NCBI GenBank assembly: GCA_006218025.1
Contig: VBWA01000021.1
Span: 34,008-98,007 of the forward strand
Length of the DNA: 64,000 bases
Reading direction: 5' to 3'
DNA from: Rhodocyclaceae bacterium
GTDB lineage: Bacteria > Pseudomonadota > Gammaproteobacteria > Burkholderiales > Rhodocyclaceae
Shown here: piece after piece, positions 9,029 through 19,876 of the stretch
How the letters are laid out: the number at the start of each line of letters is the position of its first letter
How positions within the stretch are numbered: position 1 is the stretch's first letter
Notes under the pieces: generated by a model
Told to the model about the DNA's origin: nothing
What the model saw: the letters and a program-made list of their open reading frames with translations, nothing else
The model's database searches: none
Program-made: the position numbers and the translations under genes

Positions 9029-10567
9029 GTGATCGAGCTTTCATCCCTGCTGGCACACCACGCGCGCTACCGTCCGCATGCCACGGCGGTGGTGTTCGAC
9101 CGGCAGCGGCTCGATTACCGGGCCTTCAATGCCCGCGTCAATCGCATCGCGCATCTGCTGATCGCACTCGGCGTGAGGAAAACAGAGCGTGTCGCCACGC
9201 TGCTGCCCAACGCGCTGGAACTGCTGGAACTCTACTGGGGCTGCGCCCGGATCGGCGCCGTGGTGGTGCCGCTGTCGCCGCTATTGACCGGCGTCGGCTT
9301 GTCCAGCCTGATCAACGACGCAGGCGCCGTCTGCCTCGTCACGCAACGCAGCCTGCTGCCGGTGGTCGCCGCCGTATTGCCGGAACTCGCGACGCTGAAG
9401 CACTCGCGCGTGCTGCTGATCGATGGCGGAGAGCCGCCCTGGGGAGACTATGCCGCACTGGCGGCCGCTGCGCCGGAGACCGCGCCACCCCCGGCCGGCG
9501 TCACGGGCGACGACCTCTTCAACATCATGTACACCTCGGGCACCACCGGCCTGCCCAAGGGCATCATGCACAGCCACCGCGTGCGCGCCATGTACGCGCT
9601 GCTGCTGGGAGCTGCCTGGCGCATGACGCCGGAATCGGTGGTGCTGCATAGCGGTGCCATCGTCTTCAACGGCGCCTTCGTCACCCTGATGCCGGCCTTC
9701 CATCTCGGCGCTACCTACATCCTGCAGCGCCAGTTCGATGCGGCGGCGATGATCGCCGCCATCGCCGCGGAAAAGGTCACGCACATCATGCTGGTGCCGG
9801 CGCAGATCATCGCCCTGCTCGATTCACCGGCTTTCGATCCCGAAAAGCTGGCCTCCCTGCAGATGATCCTCTCGCTCGGCGCGCCGCTGGCCCAGCCGCG
9901 CAAGGACCAGCTGAACCAGTTGCTGCCCGGTCGCTTTTACGAACTCTACGGGCTGACCGAAGGCTTCCTCACCATTCTAGACAAGACCGAGGCCGCGCGC
10001 AAAGCCGGTTCGGTCGGCTGCCCGCCGCCCTTCAGCGAGGTGCGCATCGTCAATGAGGACGGCCGCGACCTGCCACCGGGACAAGCCGGCGAGATCGTCG
10101 GCCGCGGCCCCTTCGCCATGCAGGGCTACTGGGGCAAGCCGCAGCTCACGGCGGAAACCTTGCGCGACGGCTGGATCTACAGCGGCGACATCGGTTATCT
10201 CGACGACGAAGGCTATCTCTATCTGGTCGATCGCAAGAAGGACATGATCGATTCGGGCGGGGTCAAGGTCTATCCGCGCGACATCGAGGAAATCGCCGCG
10301 CGCCACCCGGCCGTTGCCGAGGTTGCCGTGTTCGGCATTCCGCACGAGACCTGGGGCGAAACCCCGCTCGCCGCCGTGGTGCTGAAAGTCGGCGCTGGTG
10401 CTACGGCGGAAGAACTTCGCGACTGGATCAACGAACGCGTCGCGGCGCGTTATCAGCGCGTCCAGGCTGTCGTCATCCTGTCCGCCTTCCCGCGCAATGC
10501 CGCCGGCAAAACGCTGAAGCGCGAGATGCGCGAACCTTACTGGGCGGGGCGCGCTAGCCGGATCTAG
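9029..10567 (+). CDS. AMP-forming acyl-CoA ligase (fatty-acid or related)
   Basis: A 512-residue ANL superfamily enzyme. P-loop YTSGTTGLPKG, ELYGLTEG, YSGDIGYLDDEGYLYLVDRKKDMI and a C-terminal catalytic Lys context (NAAGKTLKRE) are all present. It activates a carboxylic acid to the acyl-AMP and then the CoA thioester. The substrate cannot be decided from sequence; medium- or long-chain acids are the default guess. It starts 12 nt after the cyclase stop, so the two are probably co-transcribed. The loop KVGAGATAE (10385-10408) matches the dispersed repeat. Such enzymes are typical targets of Pat-type acetylation, and a Pat-like gene lies 3 kb upstream. Confidence 0.88.
   Translation: MIELSSLLAHHARYRPHATAVVFDRQRLDYRAFNARVNRIAHLLIALGVRKTERVATLLPNALELLELYWGCARIGAVVVPLSPLLTGVGLSSLINDAGAVCLVTQRSLLPVVAAVLPELATLKHSRVLLIDGGEPPWGDYAALAAAAPETAPPPAGVTGDDLFNIMYTSGTTGLPKGIMHSHRVRAMYALLLGAAWRMTPESVVLHSGAIVFNGAFVTLMPAFHLGATYILQRQFDAAAMIAAIAAEKVTHIMLVPAQIIALLDSPAFDPEKLASLQMILSLGAPLAQPRKDQLNQLLPGRFYELYGLTEGFLTILDKTEAARKAGSVGCPPPFSEVRIVNEDGRDLPPGQAGEIVGRGPFAMQGYWGKPQLTAETLRDGWIYSGDIGYLDDEGYLYLVDRKKDMIDSGGVKVYPRDIEEIAARHPAVAEVAVFGIPHETWGETPLAAVVLKVGAGATAEELRDWINERVAARYQRVQAVVILSAFPRNAAGKTLKREMREPYWAGRASRI
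10385..10408 (+). repeat. Dispersed GTCGGCGCTGG repeat, copy in acyl-CoA ligase gene
   Basis: Plus-strand copy in frame, encoding K-V-G-A-G-A-T-A in a surface turn before the C-terminal subdomain. The nucleotide match to the family core is strong. Relatives have a Gly-rich turn of equal length there, so chance or gene conversion cannot be separated. Confidence 0.5.
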
Positions 10568-11789
10568 CCGGAACCGGAACTGCCTTGCGGCGCATGGCGA
10601 GGACCGTCAGCACCGCCAGCACCTGCAACAGCGCTACGCCCGGCAGCACGCCATCACGACCGCCGGCATCCAGCAGCGCACCGAAGGCCAGCGGCCCCAT
10701 GGCCAGGCCGACGTCGATTCCGGAATAGACGAAACCATAGACGCGGCCGAAGGCCGGCGACGCATTGCCGCCTGCCAGCGCATCGGTGGCGACGCGGCGC
10801 ACCAGCAGGTCGCGCGACGGACCGGCGAGGCCCACACCGACGCCGATGCCGACCATCAGCGGAATCACGCCCCAGGCCGCCGGCAAACCGCTGGCCAGCA
10901 CGGCCGCGAAGATGGCCGCCGATATCATGGCCGTGCCGACCGCGCGCTCGTGCGATTGCACGCGTACGGCGATGAAACCTCCGGCCACCATGCCCGCCGC
11001 CGAACCCAGCAGGTAAGCGGTCAGCGCTCCCACTGCAGCGGCCGGCGAAAAGCCATAGATGCCGCCCAGCACCGGCGCCGAAAAATTCTGCAGGCCGCTG
11101 AAGGCCGCCGTGACCAGCAGAAAGAACAGGAAGGCCCGCCAGATCACGGGAACGCTGAGGAAACCGAAAGTTGCCCCCGCCGCCGTGCCGCCAGCGCCGA
11201 CTCTTGCGCGGTCATCGTCGAGCAGCGGCCGCGCCAGCTGCAGCGCGACAACCGAACACAAGGCCACCAGCGCCGCCGCAACGCCGGCGCCGCGCCAACC
11301 GGCCCAGGCCAGCGCCGTGCCGGAAATGGCCGCGCCAAGGGCCCAGCCGAGATTGCCCGACAGGCCGTGCACCGAAAACGCATGCCCGAGGCGCGAGGGC
11401 GATACCTTCTTGTTGAGCAGGGAGAAATCCGCCGGATGGAATACCGAATTGCCGCTGCCAGCGAGAGCCGCCGCCAGCAACAGCATCCAATAGTTGGCGG
11501 CGACCGAGAGCGCCACGCCCGAGGCTGCCAGCAGGCTGACTCCCGCCATCAACACGCGGCGCGCGCCGTAGCGATCGACAAGGATGCCGGCAAAGGCCTG
11601 GCCAAGGCCCGAGATGGCGAAAAACACCGTCATCAGGAAGCCGGCCTCGGTGTAGCTGAAACCGAAGGCCGGCATCAGCAGTGGAAACAGCGGCGGCAAC
11701 AAAAGATGGAACAGGTGCGAGGTGGCGTGGGCGACACCCACCAGTGCAATCACCACGGCATCGGCACGGACAGTCGTATTCGGGGTCAT
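10554..11789 (-). CDS. Major facilitator superfamily transporter
   Basis: A 411-residue protein with about 12 hydrophobic segments. The typical MFS loop after TM2 is seen as GILVDRYGARRVLM. The central cytoplasmic loop (DDDRARVGAGGTAAG) holds a copy of the dispersed repeat in frame. The cargo is unknown. The gene is convergent with the acyl-CoA ligase, and their last 14 nt overlap. It stands alone in transcription, with the next minus-strand gene upstream ending at 11871. Confidence 0.88.
   Translation of the reverse strand: MTPNTTVRADAVVIALVGVAHATSHLFHLLLPPLFPLLMPAFGFSYTEAGFLMTVFFAISGLGQAFAGILVDRYGARRVLMAGVSLLAASGVALSVAANYWMLLLAAALAGSGNSVFHPADFSLLNKKVSPSRLGHAFSVHGLSGNLGWALGAAISGTALAWAGWRGAGVAAALVALCSVVALQLARPLLDDDRARVGAGGTAAGATFGFLSVPVIWRAFLFFLLVTAAFSGLQNFSAPVLGGIYGFSPAAAVGALTAYLLGSAAGMVAGGFIAVRVQSHERAVGTAMISAAIFAAVLASGLPAAWGVIPLMVGIGVGVGLAGPSRDLLVRRVATDALAGGNASPAFGRVYGFVYSGIDVGLAMGPLAFGALLDAGGRDGVLPGVALLQVLAVLTVLAMRRKAVPVPARSG
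11181..11204 (-). repeat. Dispersed GTCGGCGCTGG repeat, copy in MFS gene
   Basis: Minus-strand copy, in frame, encoding R-V-G-A-G-G-T-A in the long cytoplasmic loop between the two six-helix halves, a position that tolerates insertions. Confidence 0.7.
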
Positions 11790-11870
11790 GCCATGATGCT
11801 AACCGAAATGCCCGGCCGAAAAAACCGGCATGGCCAGCAGTGTTATTGCCGGCGACCGGGGCGGAGCGGG

Positions 11871-12599
11871 TCAGCGCGAAACGATGGCGCCGCTGACCAG
11901 CTTGACCTTGTCGCCGATGCGCCACGACGGCAGGGTATCGGCGGCGATGGCGCGGGTGCTGCCATCGTCCATGCGCAGGCTGACCTCGTAGCTGGTGGTC
12001 TGGCTCCGGGATTTCTCGATAGTGTTGCCCAGCAGTCCGCCGCCGATCGCGCCGGCGATGCTCGCCACGGTACGCGTATTGCCGCGTCCGATATTGCTAC
12101 CCAATACGGCGCCGGCAAGGCCGCCGATCACGGCGCCCGCGCCGCTCGGCTTGGCTTCATGGGTGACCTGACGCACGTTGGCGACGACGCCGCAATCGAG
12201 GCAGGGCGGCGGCGTGGATGCGACGACCGGAGGCGGCGCATAGTCGGGCGGAACGCCGCCGGCGACGCGATACTGCTCCGGCACGGGAGTCGCGAGAGTC
12301 ACTTCTTCGACTTTTCGTTTTGCAGTCTTCTGATGGCTCACGGCCACCGTCTTGTTGGCGGCAACTACCGGCGCCGGTGCAGCGGCGGCAGGTGCTGTCG
12401 GGGCCGCAACGGGTACTGGCGCGGTCACGGGCGCCGCGGCGACGATGGCGGGCGGCTGCGAAACCGGAGCCGTCTTCGCGGGCAGGAGCCCGGTCAGCGC
12501 AGCGACACCTGCCAGGGACAGCAGGGTCACCGAAATGCCGGCGATCCACAACACGGGATGCAACGATGAAGACGAAGTAGCGGGGAGGGTGGTTTCCAT
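11871..12599 (-). CDS. Glycine-zipper 2TM-domain envelope protein
   Basis: A 242-residue protein. A membrane anchor lies at residues ~15-40 (LWIAGISVTLLSLAGVAALTG), followed by an Ala/Pro/Val-rich spacer. A glycine-zipper segment at ~150-185 (AGAVLGSNIGRGN, AGAIGGGLLGN) resembles SlyB/YgaU-type outer-membrane proteins. The end (MDDGSTRAIAADTLPSW) is a small beta domain. Probably an envelope-stress or peptidoglycan-associated protein; the function is not defined. It lies 24 nt downstream of another glycine-zipper gene on the same strand, so the two likely form an operon. Confidence 0.82.
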   Translation of the reverse strand: METTLPATSSSSLHPVLWIAGISVTLLSLAGVAALTGLLPAKTAPVSQPPAIVAAAPVTAPVPVAAPTAPAAAAPAPVVAANKTVAVSHQKTAKRKVEEVTLATPVPEQYRVAGGVPPDYAPPPVVASTPPPCLDCGVVANVRQVTHEAKPSGAGAVIGGLAGAVLGSNIGRGNTRTVASIAGAIGGGLLGNTIEKSRSQTTSYEVSLRMDDGSTRAIAADTLPSWRIGDKVKLVSGAIVSR

Positions 12600-12623
12600 T
12601 TTTTGAATATCCTGAGTAAGTTG

Positions 12624-13196
12624 TCAGCGTGGTGATGACCCCGGCGGACCATAACCCGGGGGAGGTGGAGGCGGGTAGCCCGAGGGCGGCGGTGGGTAGG
12701 CAGCGCCTGCCGGCGCTGAATTTCCGCTATCGGCGGGCGCCTGGGTCCGGCTGCGCGCCACGGCACCCGACACCGGCACCTGCTGCCCCTTGGCGTACAT
12801 GCACTGGACGTAGGCATTGTCGTAGTTGCGCTGGGTGGCGTAGGCGGAACCCTGGGCCGCGCCGGTGCCGGCCATGCTGCCGACCAGCAGACCGGTGCCG
12901 GCGCCGACACCGGCACCGTCGCGGCCGCCGATGGCCGCACCGGCCACGGCGCCGACCACAGTGCCGACCGCGGCGCTGCGCACACCGGCGTCGGCCGCCG
13001 CCTGGTTCGCATCCGCGCCACCGACCTGATGCTGGGCATACCGGCGGCATTCGGCATCGTCGCTGCGGAACTGCTCGAAGTTCTTGCCGCTGCCCGGCAG
13101 CGCCATCACACTGGGGCCGGTCGGCACGACGGCGCATCCGGCGAGCAGCAGCAGCGTGGACGCGGCGGCGAGGGAAGAAACGGATGATTTGATCAT
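12624..13196 (-). CDS. Glycine-zipper lipoprotein
   Basis: A 190-residue protein with a lipoprotein signal ending LLLLAGCAVVPTG (lipobox L-A-G-C). A central glycine zipper (VGTVVGAVAGAAIGGRDGAGVG) and a proline/glycine/tyrosine-rich tail follow. It is predicted to be tethered to the outer membrane. It pairs with the following glycine-zipper gene on the same strand. A role in envelope integrity is inferred only from the family. Confidence 0.82.
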   Translation of the reverse strand: MIKSSVSSLAAASTLLLLAGCAVVPTGPSVMALPGSGKNFEQFRSDDAECRRYAQHQVGGADANQAAADAGVRSAAVGTVVGAVAGAAIGGRDGAGVGAGTGLLVGSMAGTGAAQGSAYATQRNYDNAYVQCMYAKGQQVPVSGAVARSRTQAPADSGNSAPAGAAYPPPPSGYPPPPPPGYGPPGSSPR

Positions 13197-13220
13197 GGGG
13201 ATTTCCGATTCGACTCAGGG

Positions 13221-13601
13221 CTAATTAGGCGGCTGCGGCAACACCTTCTGCCATCCGCTCGGACATTCCCTGACATAGGGGTAATAGCCCCTCGCAGCCG
13301 CGCAGTAGTACCAGTAGTTGGCCGGCGCTGCGGCGACGGGCGCGGGCGGCAGCGGTGCCACAGGCTGTTCGATGTACACCTGCGGGGCCTGCTGTTGCAC
13401 CACCACCTGCGGGTAGTAGCGAGGATAGTAGGGCGGCGGGTAGTGCCACGGCGCGCCCCAATAGGGGCCGATCATCACGCCGAAGCGCACGTTGCCATGA
13501 TCGCGACCGTGGCCATGTCCATGCCCGCGGTCCGCCCATGCGTTGCCGACTCCGCCCGCTCCCAGCAGCAGGAGCACGATTAGCAGTTTGATCTTGTTCA
13601 T
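13221..13601 (-). CDS. Small secreted His/Pro/Tyr-rich protein
   Basis: A 126-residue protein with a signal peptide (MNKIKLLIVLLLLGAGGVGNAWA). It is followed by a His-Gly repeat (DRGHGHGHGRDHG), possibly metal-binding, and a Pro/Tyr/Gln-rich middle. The C terminus has YYCAAARGYYPYVRECPSGW, a short Cys-containing motif seen in small beta-proteobacterial envelope proteins. The ATG at 13601 is chosen over an upstream start because the signal peptide begins there. It lies 25 nt upstream of the glycine-zipper lipoprotein. Confidence 0.75.
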   Translation of the reverse strand: MNKIKLLIVLLLLGAGGVGNAWADRGHGHGHGRDHGNVRFGVMIGPYWGAPWHYPPPYYPRYYPQVVVQQQAPQVYIEQPVAPLPPAPVAAAPANYWYYCAAARGYYPYVRECPSGWQKVLPQPPN

Positions 13602-13710
13602 GGCATCCGTCCTTGTGTTCCGACGATGCCTATTCAACTCCGCGCGTGTAACAGATGTGCCCTAAAGCCGATGCGTTTTGTAAGCAATCGTTACGCGACT
13701 CTCGATGCGG

Positions 13711-13815
13711 TCATCGAAGCTCGCCACCTGCCATCGCTCCCAACCGGGAAAGAATTTCCTCGGGAAGAACCACCCCGAGCTCGCCGTCGACATCGATCAG
13801 TTCAAGCTGAGTCAT
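13711..13815 (-). pseudogene. Truncated MazE/AbrB-type antitoxin remnant
   Basis: A 34-codon frame with a good ribosome-binding site (AGAGGAG) 9 nt before ATG 13815. MTQLELIDVDGELGVVLPEE looks like the first strands of a SpoVT/AbrB swapped-hairpin antitoxin. It stops at GGELR, where full-length relatives continue for another 30-50 residues. No continuation was found in the other frames. It lies just downstream of vapC on the same strand and may be the residue of a second toxin-antitoxin pair. Confidence 0.5.
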
Positions 13816-13846
13816 ACAGAAATCTCCTCTTGCTGGACGAAACCTC

Positions 13847-14260
13847 TTACGCGTACAGAAATCCGAGGCGTTTTGCCGCTTTCGCCAGGGCCTTGTCCTG
13901 GGTTGCAAGCGGACACTTCAACCGTATCGCCAATTCGAGATAGGCGGCATCGTAAGTGGTGATGCCGTGGGATTCAGCCAGTTCGGCTATTTCAACCAGC
14001 GGAACCACCCTGCCGTCGGTCACCAGCGGCAGGCGCGAGGCGCGCGCCAGCAGGCCCTTGGCATCCTTGGCGGCGACGCGCTTGCGTCGTTGCGCGGTGA
14101 GCAGAACATTGGCGAATTCGAGATGCCATAGCGCAGGAACGTGCAAGGAGTAACGCGGCAAGGCATCAAGCAGGCTTTCGCTCCATGCGTTCGCCTCATC
14201 GTCCAGGAACCAGGGAATCGCCGCCGAACAGTCAATGACCAAGGGCGGCTTGGCACTCAC
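13847..14260 (-). CDS. VapC-type PIN-domain ribonuclease toxin
   Basis: A 137-residue protein. PIN-domain acidic residues are visible: D9 in VIDCSAAIPWF, E48 in HLEFANVL, D in TTYDAAYLELA and D in ATQDKAL. VapC toxins cleave RNA, often initiator tRNA or rRNA. Its ATG overlaps the stop of the vapB-like antitoxin gene (14257-14260), the standard arrangement. Confidence in the toxin family is high; the RNA target is unknown. Confidence 0.92.
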   Translation of the reverse strand: MSAKPPLVIDCSAAIPWFLDDEANAWSESLLDALPRYSLHVPALWHLEFANVLLTAQRRKRVAAKDAKGLLARASRLPLVTDGRVVPLVEIAELAESHGITTYDAAYLELAIRLKCPLATQDKALAKAAKRLGFLYA

Positions 14261-14508
14261 CGGCGCCCCGCCGCGATCAACTCGGTCAGGGTGCTGCCAG
14301 GTTTTGCGCCGCGATCAACGCCACGACGAAACGCCCGCAACTCGGCCGTCCAGTCTGCAAGCGCCGAAGCGTCGGACGATGCCTCGGGCGCCACCAGGCG
14401 CGCCACAGGTTTGCCGTGACGTGTCACCAATACTTCCTCGCCCTGCGCGACGCGCTCGACAAGCTGCGACAACTGGGCCTTCGCTTCAAAGATGCCGACG
14501 CTCAACAT
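14257..14508 (-). CDS. Phd/YefM-type antitoxin (VapB)
   Basis: An 83-residue protein. The N-terminal Phd/YefM DNA-binding fold reads VGIFEAKAQLSQLVERVAQGEEVLVTRHGKPVARLV. The C-terminal ~40 residues are probably disordered and bind the toxin. The ATG at 14508 has AGGAG 8-9 nt upstream. It neutralises the PIN toxin encoded next and likely autoregulates through the inverted repeat just upstream. Confidence 0.92.
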   Translation of the reverse strand: MLSVGIFEAKAQLSQLVERVAQGEEVLVTRHGKPVARLVAPEASSDASALADWTAELRAFRRGVDRGAKPGSTLTELIAAGRR

Positions 14509-14535
14509 GAGAATGCTCCTTGCTCCGGGATTTAC

Positions 14536-14565
14536 AGTATAACCAGATTTCGCATAATTCTGGTT
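14536..14565 (-). promoter_or_regulatory. vapBC promoter/operator
   Basis: Inverted repeat AACCAGA-N11-TCTGGTT (14541-14547 and 14559-14565), next to a minus-strand -10 hexamer TATACT (14541-14536) 28 nt upstream of the antitoxin ATG. The position fits autorepression by the antitoxin-toxin complex. No convincing -35 is visible. Confidence 0.6.
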
Positions 14566-14642
14566 ACTTTAGATTCTGTCCTTTGCGCTGGCGTTTCACC
14601 CCCCCCTCGGCATCCGCCTGCGCTGGTGTTAAATTTGGCGGC

Positions 14643-15731
14643 ATGCAGTCCAGCCCTTTCAACCGCCGCCTCGCCTGGTTCATCCTGTTGCAGTTCCTCA
14701 GCCTGCCGCTGGTCGGCTATGCCCTCGGCGGCGCCACCGGCATGCCTTGGCTGTGGAACCTGCTGACACCGGTCTGGGTCTTCGTCGTCTTCCCGCTAAT
14801 CGACACGCGGGTCGGGCTCGACACCCGCAATCCGCCGCCGGCGCTCGAACCCGCCCTCACCGTGGAGCCGGGCTACCGCCTGCTGGCTTTGGCGGCCCTG
14901 CCCGCCCATGCCCTGCTGCTGCTCTGGGGCGGGCCGGCCTTCGTCGCGCTTGCCGGCGAGAGCCCGATGGCCGCCGCCGGCCTCGGCCTGTCGGTCGGCA
15001 TCGTCGGCGGCGCGATCGGCATCACCTATGCGCATGAGCTGATCCACAAGCCGACGCCGCTGGAACGCAATGCCGGCGGCTTGCTGCTGGCGCTGGTCGC
15101 CTATGGCGGCTTCAAGGTGGAGCATGTGTTCGGCCACCACGTCGATGTCGCCACGCCGCGCGATACCTCGACGGCGCGGCTGGGGCAGTCGGCCTATGCC
15201 TTTTTGCTGCGGGCGATGGTGGTCAATCCGCTGCGCGCCTGGCAACTCGCCGGCGAGCGCTTGCAGGCGCGCGGACTTCCGCCGTGGCACTGGCGCAACG
15301 AGATGTATCTCTGGCACGGCCTGACGCTGCTGCTCGCCACTGCCATGTGGGCCTGGCTGGGCATCGCCGGCCTGGTGTTCTTCGTCATGCAGGCCCTGGT
15401 CGCGATCACGCTGCTGGAACTGGTGAACTACATCGAGCACTACGGCCTGTTGCGCGGCCGGCGCCCCGACGGCAGCTACGAGCGGGTGACGCCGCGCCAC
15501 TCATGGAACGACAGCCACCGCCTGTCCAACCTCGTGCTGCTCAACCTGCAGCGGCATTCGGACCACCACGCCCATGCCGCGCGGCGCTACCAGATCCTGC
15601 GCCACCACGACGATGCGCCGCAGCTGCCCACGGGCTATGCCTCGCTGGTGCTGCTGGCGCTGGTGCCGCCTCTGTGGCGACGGCTGATGGACCCGCGGGT
15701 GGCCGCCTGGAAGGCAGCCGCCGCTGCCTGA
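14643..15731 (+). CDS. AlkB-type alkane 1-monooxygenase / membrane di-iron hydroxylase
   Basis: A 362-residue integral membrane protein. Histidine boxes are HELIH (near residue 130), HVFGHH and LQRHSDHH, plus the AlkB-type NYIEHYGL motif. These coordinate the di-iron centre of AlkB-like hydroxylases, which insert oxygen into terminal C-H bonds of alkanes or related chains. The start at 14643 (MQSSPFNRR) gives a normal length; longer forms run into the vapBC operator. No rubredoxin gene is nearby. The gene is convergent with clpB, with 0 nt between their stops. The substrate is inferred only from the family. Confidence 0.85.
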   Translation: MQSSPFNRRLAWFILLQFLSLPLVGYALGGATGMPWLWNLLTPVWVFVVFPLIDTRVGLDTRNPPPALEPALTVEPGYRLLALAALPAHALLLLWGGPAFVALAGESPMAAAGLGLSVGIVGGAIGITYAHELIHKPTPLERNAGGLLLALVAYGGFKVEHVFGHHVDVATPRDTSTARLGQSAYAFLLRAMVVNPLRAWQLAGERLQARGLPPWHWRNEMYLWHGLTLLLATAMWAWLGIAGLVFFVMQALVAITLLELVNYIEHYGLLRGRRPDGSYERVTPRHSWNDSHRLSNLVLLNLQRHSDHHAHAARRYQILRHHDDAPQLPTGYASLVLLALVPPLWRRLMDPRVAAWKAAAAA

Positions 15732-18286
<2,555 letters not shown>

Positions 18287-18319
18287 GGGAAATGCCTCAA
18301 GAAGATATCATTGGGCACA

Positions 18320-18347
18320 ACATGGGGATTCCCGGACCGATTTCAAT
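18320..18347 (-). promoter_or_regulatory. Sigma-32 (heat-shock) promoter of clpB
   Basis: On the minus strand, -35 ATTGAAA (18347-18341) and -10 CCCCATGT (18327-18320) are separated by 13 nt. The RpoH consensus is CTTGAAA, 11-16 nt, CCCCATnT. The -10 is perfect and the -35 has one mismatch. It lies 34 nt upstream of the clpB ATG, exactly where a heat-shock promoter is expected. Confidence 0.88.
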
Positions 18348-18379
18348 CCTCGGACTTGAGTATGCGCTCAGGTATGCCC

Positions 18380-19363
18380 CTAGCGTCGTCCCTGCTGGCT
18401 CTGGAAGTACACCACTTTACGGGCCCGCATGACTTCGCCCAGCGGGCGATGATCCATCAGCGCGCTCCAGGGATCGAAGGCAGCAGCCTCGATGACCGCC
18501 GCCAGTTCCTCACCCGCCGCAGTTTGCGGATCCTGCGCAGGCAGGGTCAGCACGGCCACCGTGACATAGGGCGCGACGTCTTCGGGCCAGTCCACCGAGG
18601 CATCCTCGATCGGAGTCCGCGCTTCATCGACGAAAAACTGCAGTTGCAGTTCGAAACGCAGCGGGCCGCGTGCCAGATGGCTCCTGAAATCCCCCGCCCA
18701 ATCCGCGGCGGCGCCGGGCCTGACCTCGTCGCTGGCCGGCAGCAAACGCACGCGCGAGGCATAGGGACCGCAGGCAATCGGCGCCGCCGAATAGAAGCGC
18801 TCGGTGGCAAAGCCGGTAAAAGGCCGGTTGAAGGTTTGGGCGAAGCGCTTCATCATCTTCAGGGCGCCGAGGAAGCCGTAGCGCGAAACCAGGTAGCCGA
18901 GCAGCGCGCCCGGCCCCCTGGTCAGGCTTTTCACCAAGCCGACGAATTCGTCGGCGCCGGCAAAGGCAAAGGCCGGATGATTGATCAGCAGGAAATCCTG
19001 GCTCGCGGCGGGGCCTGAGCCCAGCGCGCCGGGGCCGCTGACGCCGCGGACCTTGATCGCGAAGCCGCGCACGTCGGGCTTCCTGTCAGCCTCACGATCG
19101 GTGCCGCCATTGGACAAGCGAATCCAGGTCTCGTAGGTGCCGGGCTCGGCAAACAATCCATGCCGCACATGGCCGGGCAAACCGGACAAGACTTCGAGGC
19201 TGCCTTGCAGGCCGAGTTGCTGCTTGCGGTGCAAGGCACGACCCTTGCCGAACTTCGCCGACTTCGCGGCCTGAATCTCCTTGAAGTCGCTCGCATAACC
19301 GGCATGGCGTTCGGCTTCGTCGGCCGCAATGCTTTCCTTCCATTCGGTGCTGGGCGTAGCCAT
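18380..19363 (-). CDS. Catalase-like heme protein
   Basis: A 327-residue protein starting MATPSTEWKESIAADE with AGGGAG ahead of ATG 19363. Catalase-core motifs are visible in shortened form: RLSNGG, then KPDVRGFAIKVRGV and QDFLLINHPAF. Length and motifs match the small catalase-related family (about 320 residues) rather than monofunctional catalases of about 480 residues. Peroxide turnover is plausible but unproven. No signal peptide is visible. It lies just downstream of a broken DUF1304 gene on the same strand. Confidence 0.78.
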   Translation of the reverse strand: MATPSTEWKESIAADEAERHAGYASDFKEIQAAKSAKFGKGRALHRKQQLGLQGSLEVLSGLPGHVRHGLFAEPGTYETWIRLSNGGTDREADRKPDVRGFAIKVRGVSGPGALGSGPAASQDFLLINHPAFAFAGADEFVGLVKSLTRGPGALLGYLVSRYGFLGALKMMKRFAQTFNRPFTGFATERFYSAAPIACGPYASRVRLLPASDEVRPGAAADWAGDFRSHLARGPLRFELQLQFFVDEARTPIEDASVDWPEDVAPYVTVAVLTLPAQDPQTAAGEELAAVIEAAAFDPWSALMDHRPLGEVMRARKVVYFQSQQGRR

Positions 19364-19383
19364 CGCGTCTCTCCCTGAAAGGT

Positions 19384-19717
19384 CTAAGCGGCCAGCACTG
19401 CCAGGAGCGCCAGCAAGGCCGGGCCGCCCTGAACGTAAAGAATGGTCTTCTTGACCGTGAGACCGCCGTAGATCCCCGCGACAATGACGCAAGCAAGGAA
19501 GAAGGCCTGGATATGGACTCCCGCGGCGGCGTTCGGATAAATCAGCCCCCAGACCAGTCCCGCGGCGAGAAAGCCGTTGTACAGCCCCTGATTGGCGGCC
19601 AGCACCTTCGACGCCTCGGCGCGCTCGCGGCCTGGTCCAGAGAAACATCTCGAGGTAAAGAAAATACAAATGTTCCAGCGCAACCAGCAGGACCAGGGCG
19701 ATGCCAAGAATTTTCAT
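19384..19717 (-). pseudogene. DUF1304 membrane protein, frameshifted
   Basis: The first frame gives MKILGIALVLLVALEHLYFLYLE and MFLWTRPR. The neighbouring frame then continues AEASKVLAANQGLYNGFLAAG to the stop, with three more hydrophobic segments. Together they make a typical DUF1304 protein of about 115-120 residues. The stretch expected between MFLWTxPR and AEASKVL (about 10 residues) is missing and the frame changes near 19632-19640. This implies a deletion of about 29 nt, assuming normal family length. It is the second short frame-breaking deletion within 2.5 kb, after clpB. Confidence 0.72.
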
Positions 19718-19876
19718 GATTTTTCCTTTTCACCTAAAGCATCCGCATCAAGTATGCTTCACCCGGTGGCTCAGGACAACATTTAATGCTGAAACGATGC
19801 TGTTTGATTTAAGTCACAATCTCGTAAGCCATTGGTGGTAGCTTGTTTCTTTTGGATTAATCACAGGAGAGAAATC

